A DNA stretch of 22,832 bases from Pelargonium cotyledonis. Lineage: Eukaryota; Streptophyta; Magnoliopsida; Geraniales; Geraniaceae. Position numbers and translations under genes: made by a program. The stretch spans positions 1-22,832 of the forward strand of contig JAYMTA010000949.1 in the NCBI GenBank assembly GCA_036897625.1, written 5' to 3'. Below the pieces are notes generated by a model. That model had not been told where the DNA came from. It ran no database searches and worked only from the letters and a program-made list of their open reading frames with translations. Shown here piece after piece: positions 16,659-22,832 of this stretch (position 1 is its first letter; every line of letters begins with the position of its first letter).

Positions 16659-18788
16659 CTAGCGGCGGAAACTCCTGACTTCACGAGGCGGCTCCACACC
16701 AACCTCGTCTCCGCGGAGTTTGACCACTGTGTAGATGCCGGCGCCGGCCAGAGCCCCGAGGGTAGGTGCCACCAGGTATATCCACAACCCTCTATAGTTT
16801 CCTGCTGCAACCGCTGGGCCAAGGGTCCTAACTGGGTTCATTGAACCACCACTGGACGGCCTGCCATGTTCAAAACTCAACAATCAATTTATGTATTCAA
16901 TTCATTTTTTGGAATCTTCTCTTATTTTTCAAGTAAAGTGGCAGGTTTCAAAAAGTCAATCAAAACTGTCTCAATATAGTCCATGAATTTTGCTCTATTT
17001 TGATAAATTGTTATTATTATTATGTCTGTCAACTTAGTTTAACAATAAAGAAGTCAAATTGTTGAATTAAATTGAAAGGCACATTTTGAATATAGGGTAC
17101 ACAACAGGTGGGTATAGATAGGTAGGTAGTATGAGAACAAAGGTGGCTATGTCTAATAATGTGTAGTGTTGATGTGATTATATTCTGTAGTCAATAGTTT
17201 GTCCATATTTAATTGGATGTTCATGCATCAATTGGACCCCTCTTACCATCAAATCACAATAATCTCGATTCTCAATTCAGTTTAATTCAGTTCGGACTTT
17301 TGTTAAAATTAAGAGTTAAGATTCACCGCCCCTCCCCATAGGTGTGTTAACATGAAATGGCTATTCCCGAAGTAACAAAGCGATATTATAAGTTAAAGAA
17401 TACTAACCCAGCCACAAGAATGTTAAGCATAACAGTTGCACCAACAGCAATGCCTGCCAGTTCTCCAACCTATCCGAACAATATTGCAAACCATTAGGCA
17501 TCAACTACAACCATATATATATATGGAGGGCAACAAAATGTAAAAGAAATGAACTTACGGCTCCCGAGGCAACAACCCCCGCACCAGCCCCCAAAAACAA
17601 AACAAAAAAGAAATGAACTTACGCCTGGAGTGTCAGTAGCCACTGCAGTGACCACAAACAAGAGATTAAACGTGATGAGGAACTCGAGTGCGAAGGCCTG
17701 CCCGGTGCTGACCGACGGGACTGTGACCCCTCCCGACATGAAGGGATGGAACACTCCTTTCAGCGTAAAGGAGGCACAAATGGACGCCGATATCTGCGCC
17801 GCTATGTACGCCGGAACGTGCACCCACGGGAAGTGTCGCAGTGCCGCGAAGGCAATTGTCAGGGACGGGTTCAGGTGAGCCCCCGATATGTGCCCCGTCG
17901 ACAGAATAACGATCATCACCGCCAGCCCTGCACATGCCGCGTTCCCAATCAAGGTCTCGGCTCCGCCGTACTTTTGGTTCACAATGGGTGCAGCTGTTGC
18001 TCCGAATATCAGTATAAATGTTCCCACGAACTCAGCTCCAAGCTGCATCATTTTTTAAACAAATGTGGAGGTTCATTTAGTCTTTTCGCCACTTGAAATT
18101 ATCCAAGAATAAATTAAATCATTGAATTATATAAAAATAATTAGATTTTGGAGAGGTAGGTTTGGTATTATACTGTTTGCGTCTTAATTTGGACTAATTA
18201 GTAGTATTAAATTAAGAAATCTAAATCACTCATAAGTTGACAAAAAAGTGATGACTGTGATATTGGTGTGCATGCCCAAGCTACTTCAATGTAAGTATTT
18301 TTTTTTTCATCAAATAACAGAATATTGTTTTCTACCCATTTTAAGTAAATAAATAAATAGTTTAGGAGTTGTTAGGCAGTAATTAAAGTTTAAGAAACTA
18401 ATCATTTAAGATTATATAGCAATTGAAAACGTCAACACTACTCCAAAATTCACAACCGTTGTAGTTGACTTCATTAGCACCATCTAATCCTTGTTTCAGC
18501 TTAATTACTCTTCAATAACAATTTTACAAATGTACATCAAATTTCGTAAACTCAGTGAGTTCGTACCTTCCGAGTTAGAGAGATGTCAGGTCCTCGGAAA
18601 TCGGAGAAGCACGAATGGGAAAGCTGATTATCGCCCCACGCCGGAGCTCCCACCGGCAGGCACTTGCACCGTGGCATCGACTTCCGATCGTACGACAGCG
18701 AGTCCACCCTCGCCGCCGTGAACAGAGGCCCCCCCGGCGTCCCCGGAGTCGCCGGAGCCGACACTGGTGGTGTTTCTGCTTCCGGCAT
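16659..18788 (-). CDS. NIP5;1: Nodulin-26-like intrinsic protein, NIP5;1-type boric acid channel (4 exons)
   Basis: Plasma-membrane aquaglyceroporin for boric acid uptake under low boron in Arabidopsis roots. Exons on the minus strand: 18788-18567, 18042-17623, 17469-17408, 16860-16659, joining in frame to 301 aa (Arabidopsis about 304, from memory). The N-terminus has T-P-G-T-P-G (14-19); such TPG repeats are needed for polar localisation of AtNIP5;1. Next are R-C-K-C-L-P-V (40-46) and S-L-T-R-K (70-74). Pore motifs are N-P-S (132-134) and N-P-V (243-245), the NPS/NPV pair typical of NIP5;1 rather than NIP6;1. Arg246 is the filter arginine. The end is R-S-F-R-R. Six membrane helices are expected. 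One oddity is D-T-P-G-V-G-E-L at the exon 2/3 junction (211-218), where the family normally has D-T-R-A-V. A second donor 64 nt further on would cause a frameshift if used. Confidence 0.93.
17541..17623 (-). repeat. Duplicated 5' splice site at the start of NIP5;1 intron 2
   Basis: The minus-strand sequence CGTAAGTTCATTTCTTTT occurs twice: at 17623-17606, right at the exon 2 end, and 64 nt later at 17559-17542. Between them is a GC-rich segment of about 46 nt. Only the first GT (17622-17621) keeps the frame into exon 3. Use of the second adds 64 nt and reaches a stop after about 15 codons of exon 3. The pattern fits a tandem duplication of 64 nt or a small insertion with an 18-nt target duplication. 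Confidence 0.75.
18567..18788 (-). other. NIP5;1 exon 1 (cytosolic N-terminus) and start choice
   Basis: The ATG at 18788 is preferred because the following frame gives the NIP5;1-type N-terminus with TPG repeats and is the first AUG opening a long frame. An overlapping ATG 5 nt upstream is in another frame with no family similarity. The exon is strongly GC-rich compared with the leader and intron 1. Confidence 0.85.
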
Positions 18789-18868
18789 TTCAACTCAAAT
18801 CTAACGAACGACTTTTTTTTTTTTTTTTTAAATAAAAATTGGATGATAGAAACTCTGTAAGAAAGATT

Positions 18869-18874
18869 TTACAT
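18869..18874 (-). promoter_or_regulatory. AUG-stop (AUGUAA), copy nearest the NIP5;1 start
   Basis: Plus-strand TTACAT, read as ATGTAA on the minus strand, 80 nt before the main start codon. It is embedded in a 40-nt repeat unit (18869-18908). Confidence 0.75.
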
Positions 18875-18968
18875 GATTTGGAGGTTTTTATAAAATTTTC
18901 TCTAAGCCACTGTCTTAATCTTTTCCAGAATTTCCACCAACACTACTGAAGATAAAACCAGAACAATT

Positions 18969-18980
18969 TTAACCAAACAT
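18969..18980 (-). promoter_or_regulatory. uORF Met-Phe-Gly-stop in NIP5;1 leader
   Basis: Minus-strand ATG TTT GGT TAA. Its AUG lies at the same relative place in the repeat unit as that of the 8-codon uORF at 19128-19154, and both begin ATGTTTG. Confidence 0.5.
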
Positions 18981-19040
18981 ACTCGAATTTAAATATTTTT
19001 TTTGTTTTTTTTGGTGGATTTGATTTAAAAGGGACTGAAG

Positions 19041-19046
19041 TTACAT
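19041..19046 (-). promoter_or_regulatory. AUG-stop (AUGUAA), middle copy
   Basis: Minus-strand ATGTAA at the end of the second 40-nt repeat unit (19041-19080). This unit matches the first at 33 of 40 positions without gaps by my alignment. Confidence 0.75.
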
Positions 19047-19127
19047 AATTTGAAGATTTTTATAAATGTTTCTCTAAGGAAGAAAAACGAAACGAGCCAG
19101 ATTATAAACTCAAAAGATAGAGAAAAA

Positions 19128-19154
19128 TCAAACCAAATTTGATTCAACAAACAT
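19128..19154 (-). promoter_or_regulatory. uORF of eight codons in NIP5;1 leader
   Basis: Minus-strand frame M-F-V-E-S-N-L-V followed by TGA, between the first and second AUG-stops. Confidence 0.5.
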
Positions 19155-19211
19155 AAAAACAAAAAACAAATAAGCTTTTAGAGATTTTTTTTTGGTTCTT
19201 AAAAACAAAAC

Positions 19212-19217
19212 TTACAT
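19212..19217 (-). promoter_or_regulatory. AUG-stop (AUGUAA), copy nearest the cap
   Basis: Minus-strand ATGTAA in the third repeat unit (19212-19251), about 28 of 40 identical to each other unit. Here the sequence continues ATGTAAGTTTTG, so the AUG-stop overlaps a consensus splice donor (GTAAGT). Splicing at this point would destroy it. Confidence 0.75.
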
Positions 19218-19401
19218 GCTTGAAATGCTTTTATAAAAGTGGGTCTAAGGAGCTATAGATTTGAAAAAATCCAGATTCAAAACAACAAGCAACTCTAAAC
19301 TAGAAGAAAACCAGAGAGCAATGAAATGATCTCCAGATTGAAACTTGAAACGAAGAAGACGAAGATGGAGACAAAATGGTGAGAGAGTAATAAAATTAAA
19401 A

Positions 19402-19457
19402 TATATATATAGATAGAAGAGTGAGAAATGCATAAATGCGATGGATCAGTATATATA
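19402..19457 (-). promoter_or_regulatory. NIP5;1 core promoter: two candidate TATA boxes
   Basis: TATATATATA at 19402-19411 and TATATATA at 19450-19457 (palindromic, read on the minus strand). Initiation about 30 nt downstream of either would start the transcript near 19375 or 19425 and just exclude the ATG at 19433, which would otherwise open a 62-codon uORF. Confidence 0.45.
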
Positions 19458-19840
19458 CAGAAAACGAGGACATCAATTTATTTATTTATTAATCTTAATA
19501 ATTAATATTAATATTAATTTATATTAAAACAAAAAACAAAAAAGAAAATAAAAAAGTCAATGACCATCTCATATTCATGGCTATTTCCATTTGATGCTAA
19601 AGTTACATGTGACCTCCAAATGAGGTTCGTGACAGGCAATGGAGATGGCGTGTTGATGCAACCACACGATCAGGTGGGACCCTCTAGTACGTATGCTCTA
19701 CTTTTTGCTTTTATATAAATAAATATTTGCCACCACCTTATCTCTCAATAATGTACTAAACAAATATGGTCATCGGAAACTAAAACACAGACAATTAATA
19801 TTGCTATTAATTATAATATTTGTATGTAATCAAAAGATAT
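19458..19840 (-). other. NIP5;1 upstream region
   Basis: AT-rich at first, then a more mixed stretch at about 19560-19700 that may hold promoter elements. No gene or assigned motif was seen. Confidence 0.4.
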
Positions 19841-20049
19841 TATTCCGTCCGTCTCAAAATGAGTGTCTTATATTTTTTTAAATAAGTTAGTTATGCATGA
19901 ATTGTCAATTATATCCTTATAAAAAGTTAGTTGGAATCTTTCAACACATGATCATGAGGATACAATAGTAAACATACCACACTAACTAACTTCTCCTTAA
20001 TTTTTCTCAAAATGGGATGGAGGACACTCATTTTAGAACGGAGAGAGTA
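19841..20049. mobile_element. Stowaway-like (Tc1/mariner) MITE
   Basis: Terminal inverted repeats of about 27 nt: left TATTCCGTCCGTCTCAAAAT plus GAGTGTC; right, reverse-complemented, TACTCTCTCCGTTCTAAAAT plus GAGTGTC. They match at 21 of 27 positions by my count. TA at both outer ends fits the TA target duplication of Stowaway elements. The length of about 209 nt, AT-rich interior and absence of coding capacity fit a MITE. It lies about 400-600 nt upstream of the NIP5;1 leader. Confidence 0.8.
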
Positions 20050-20447
20050 TATACTAAAGCCATAACGAAGATGTATTTTTTTGATTGCTAAAAATGCAAA
20101 TATGTCCCTCTAATGTGCCATACATCATCTTCAATATTTAATAAGAAAGTGAACACAATTTTTTTTAAATATTTAGTTAACTACAAAAAGTGAATATATA
20201 TTATGTTATAATGATAAAATGGCAAAAGGTTAAAAATATATTTGCATTTACTAAAATGGCCTTCAATTTAAGTAATTAAAGTAGGAGATAGTCAAGCCAG
20301 ATGCTCGGGGTGAAGAATGACCCGCTTACCGACATTCAAATGCGAGCGAAACATATGAGTGTAAAACTATACATTTATGAAAAAAGATCTTGAACTCGAA
20401 TAATATAAAAGTACTAAAATTTATAAAATATTTAGGATAAAATGTAT
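20050..20447. other. AT-rich spacer between two elements
   Basis: No gene seen. The part at about 20281-20400 is less AT-rich and may belong to an old insertion, but no termini are visible. Confidence 0.4.
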
Positions 20448-20643
20448 ATTAATTGACTGATATAAAGTTACATCAGTCACAACTTAAGAAAGTCAATGAG
20501 ATAATGACACCTCATTTAAAATCACTTATACCCATCCAAGTGAATTTGTGGGAGCAGAGCGACCCGCCCGGATCCATGATTTTAAATAAGATGTTATCAC
20601 CTCATTAGTGTAACTGATATAAGATTATATCAGTCAACTAATG
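20448..20643. mobile_element. Inverted-repeat MITE-like element
   Basis: The left arm (ATTAATTGACTGATATAA from 20448, on to CCTCATTTAAAATCA near 20524) pairs imperfectly with the right arm (TGATTTTAAATAAGATG from about 20578 to CAGTCAACTAATG at 20643). Arms are about 65-75 nt with small gaps. A GC-richer loop contains GACCCGCCCGGATCC. Weaker pairing extends about 20 nt outside each end, so the true termini may be near 20425 and 20665. No target duplication could be fixed. Confidence 0.6.
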
Positions 20644-21949
20644 CTCATATTATTCAAATATCTAATATCATTTACACCAAACTATGTTAAGATGATTCAT
20701 TATTCAATATGTGCATTGTACCATGATTTAAAGATTATTTATATACGAAAACAATGACAAAAAAAAAATGGATAAATTCAGTTGAACTCAACCATGTTTT
20801 AGGCACTACAATAGTCAACTATTTTTTATGTAAAAATATATTGTGTATATAAATTTTAAAAAGAAAGGTGGTATTGTAATGAAGTAGATGGAGATGATTG
20901 ATGAGGAAGTGGTAGGCCTTGTTATTCTATAATGCTTGCACTTAGAATAATATTATGACTTCCTTTGATTCTCCTCACCAACAATTATTGATCCAATTCC
21001 AATGACTCACATAATAAGCTCAAATCACAAATTGGCCTCTACTATAACTATACACAACCAAATAAATAAACCTCAATTGCATATTCAACAACTAATTAAT
21101 AATTGAATATCAACTCAAAATTAAGATAATTGTATTATTTCTAATTTATTCCATATAAAGTCCAAAATATGTGTACCAAACAAGAATTAAATAGTTCAAA
21201 ATAAAATACAACTTATAATTAGTGCCAAATTCTAAATTAAAGAGCAAATGTTATTGAATGCTTGGCCCTATTATATATTCAAACTTATAGACATGGTGAC
21301 AAATGATGGCCTAAGCCTTCTTTTGTTCCTCATTAAGACTAGATTCAATGGCTAATTAAATTAACATTATTACATGTTAATTATCATGTATTTATGTCGA
21401 CAGCAATAGGTTTAAGTAAAACTCATTTAACACATTTGAATGAGAGTCCGCAAACTTATCTAAACATACGTATATTCATTTATAACGTGTCAAATACTCA
21501 TGAGCTTGAATGAATCTTAATCATTATTTATATAGCCTATTTATTTACATGTACCAATTATTTTTTAGATTTAGAGGCGACAATGTGATATAACAAAAAA
21601 CTTATGTGCACCATAGTATATTTACTTGACTTCTTATTGACATAAAATATATTGTTATGTAATTCATAAAAATATTTATAAACTACTTTAACCAAAGACT
21701 TGACAAATATGTCATTTTTTGGCAAGCTATTCAACATACTTTAATTACTATTTCCATGCATGCATGATGCATATGATTAATATTATGATTCATTTTATCA
21801 TAATTAAGTGTGGTTACGCATAAATTAAGAGAATAAAAAGCAGTGCAACAATGATTAGCTTTCACACATTCCATCGCTTCCTTTAATTAACATAAAGCAA
21901 TAGCAGAGAGTTTATACTTAATCAAATAATTAAGAACTAATAATAATTA
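20644..21949. other. AT-rich intergenic DNA, no gene seen
   Basis: Very AT-rich with frequent stops in all frames. A CATGCATGCATG run (RY-type motif) occurs at 21755-21766 without a neighbouring gene. Confidence 0.6.
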
Positions 21950-22248
21950 GGGAAAATTACGAAAATACCCAATAAACTATTGACTTAATACATATAGCCC
22001 TCGTAAACGAAAGTTCTTGACATTTAGCCACAGTAAGGTAGCCATTTAACAGAATTTGTTAAATCTTGTATGTAAAAAGCACATTTTTCGTCACTTGTCT
22101 AGCATGTGACTTCTATTTTTTTTAAATTCCCAAACTACCCTTATTCATTAGATATTCAAGAACATGAAGAATAATCATGAATTCTGAAATTTTGGTGCTG
22201 GAAACTTCAAGTTTTTGAAGATCCCGGCACCAATTTTGCAGATTCCGA

Positions 22249-22288
22249 TGAAATGATGAGTTTCCCGGTGAAATGATGAGTTTCCCGG
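22249..22288. repeat. Two-copy 20-nt tandem repeat
   Basis: TGAAATGATGAGTTTCCCGG occurs twice in direct succession. Both copies are perfect. Confidence 0.9.
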
Positions 22289-22617
22289 CGAAAGTTCATA
22301 CCAAAATTTCATGAAAATTTTTCAATTAAAATCTAAAATTCTATTAAATTCAACCAAACTAACAAAATTCTAACAATTGTAAAAAACTAAACTAAGAAAC
22401 ATGAACAATATCAATCTCAAAGAACAAAAATACTTAATATCACTCAACAATTCTGATCCAGCAAAAATATTACAATATTAGTAACAATAATCAAACCAAA
22501 GAATTGACACAATACAACCATCTAAAAAAACCTCAACCTATCACATATTCAATAACCAAACTTTAAATGGAAAAAAAAAAAAAAATTGGAGCTGGCTCGT
22601 GACAGATTTGGCCGGAG

Positions 22618-22832
22618 ATGAAGAGGCCATGGTCGAGCTTCGTCGGAGAAATAAAGGCCGAGCCTCTACCATTTCCAGATCTGGCCGACCCTCGCTGTTG
22701 CTGCTCGCGTTGCCGGAGCTTTATGGATCGTCGAACAAGGAGAGAGCAATCCGGAGCCCAGATCTGCAACCGCCGGAGCTCTCGCCTTCGTCGCTGCGGT
22801 GGTGCTGCTCACGAGCCCGGCTTGCTGTGGTG
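22618..22832 (+). CDS. Open frame reaching the window edge, unrecognised
   Basis: ATG at 22618 opens a frame with no stop through the last 71 codons. It begins M-K-R-P-W-S-S-F-V-G and contains C-C-C-S-R-C-R-S, and is rich in Arg, Cys and Ser. The minus strand is also open over 22563-22769. Both are expected by chance in GC-rich DNA, and the composition is unlike a typical globular protein. It may be the start of a real exon or element-borne sequence. Confidence 0.2.
   Translation, partial: MKRPWSSFVGEIKAEPLPFPDLADPRCCCSRCRSFMDRRTRREQSGAQICNRRSSRLRRCGGAAHEPGLLW

Larger units (their letters stand above)
18869..19330. repeat. Three-unit degenerate tandem repeat (~172 nt) covering the NIP5;1 leader
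   Basis: Units begin at 18869, 19041 and 19212, spacings of 172 and 171 nt. The best-conserved part is the first 40 nt of each: TTACAT, then TTTTATAAA, then TCTAAG at fixed offsets. Beyond it, weaker similarity continues (CCAGA blocks, and AACCAAACATA versus CAACAAACATA, in units 1 and 2). The third unit is only traceable to about 19330. Confidence 0.65.
18789..19433 (-). promoter_or_regulatory. NIP5;1 long 5' leader with five upstream AUGs
   Basis: Reading toward the gene, the upstream AUGs are: AUGUAA at 19217-19212, an 8-codon uORF at 19154-19128, AUGUAA at 19046-19041, a 3-codon uORF at 18980-18969, and AUGUAA at 18874-18869. No AUG lies between 19430 and 19217, so the first AUG met by a scanning ribosome would be an AUG-stop. 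The leader would be about 590-640 nt. In Arabidopsis NIP5;1 the AUG-stop causes boron-dependent ribosome stalling and mRNA decay. That this leader does the same is inference. Confidence 0.7.
21950..22832. mobile_element. Probable transposable element running off the right edge
   Basis: From about 21950 (GGGAAAATTACGAAAATACC) the sequence resembles the ends of repeated plant elements. It is followed by a 20-nt tandem duplication (22249-22288), a long A-rich stretch and then an abrupt GC-rich block from about 22585. The composition jump and lack of gene similarity suggest a non-autonomous or degraded element. The other end is outside the window and the family is not identified. Confidence 0.35.

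Noticed and set aside
17494..17622. Read-through extension of NIP5;1 exon 2 beyond A-T-D-T-P-G
   Set aside because: The added residues are low-complexity and unlike any NIP. Splicing at 17622 rejoins the family sequence in frame.
17549..18096. Plus-strand ORFs over NIP5;1 exon 2
   Set aside because: These are shadows of the GC-rich channel exon on the other strand.
19245..19433. 62-codon minus-strand ORF upstream of NIP5;1
   Set aside because: Its ATG lies between the two TATA candidates and probable start sites, so it is likely untranscribed or at best a uORF. It has no recognisable similarity.

Overview
The window is nuclear DNA from a flowering plant, most likely a core eudicot. Three genes resemble Arabidopsis proteins closely. 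Two of them are split by GT-AG introns. Intergenic DNA is AT-rich and carries MITE-like and retroelement debris. I cannot name the species.

Layout. 1-4260: AT-rich and mostly non-coding. It holds a short poly(A)-tailed insertion with 21-nt target-site duplications (939-1102), a decayed LINE-type RNase H fragment (1900-2354), and a promoter-like block (ABRE plus RY motif, GA and AAG microsatellites) in front of a doubtful 63-codon ORF (2867-3058). 4261-11177 (+): a complete 20-exon RecQ helicase gene, RECQL2 type, 716 aa by my splice model. 12035-13522 (+): the uninterrupted coding region of MOS2 (G-patch/KOW nuclear RNA-binding protein), 495 aa, possibly with a long 3' UTR intron ending at 15879. 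16659-18788 (-): a 4-exon boric-acid channel gene of NIP5;1 type, 301 aa, convergent with MOS2. 18789-19440: the NIP5;1 leader and core promoter. 19440-22832: AT-rich, with a Stowaway-like MITE, a second inverted-repeat element, and the apparent start of a further transposable element at the right edge where GC content jumps.

Main observation. The NIP5;1 leader contains three copies of the minimal uORF AUGUAA ('AUG-stop'). In Arabidopsis NIP5;1 this element is known to stall ribosomes and destabilise mRNA in response to boron. Here each copy begins (in + coordinates) a gap-free 40-nt repeat, and the copies are spaced 172 and 171 nt apart. The leader therefore seems to have grown by tandem duplication of a boron-responsive module. 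Two further short uORFs sit at equivalent positions within the repeat. A second oddity in the gene is a duplicated 5' splice site after exon 2, next to a replacement of the usual Arg-Ala by Pro-Gly in loop D.

The three genes have unrelated jobs: DNA recombination and repair, nuclear RNA processing and immunity, and boron uptake. I see no functional cluster.
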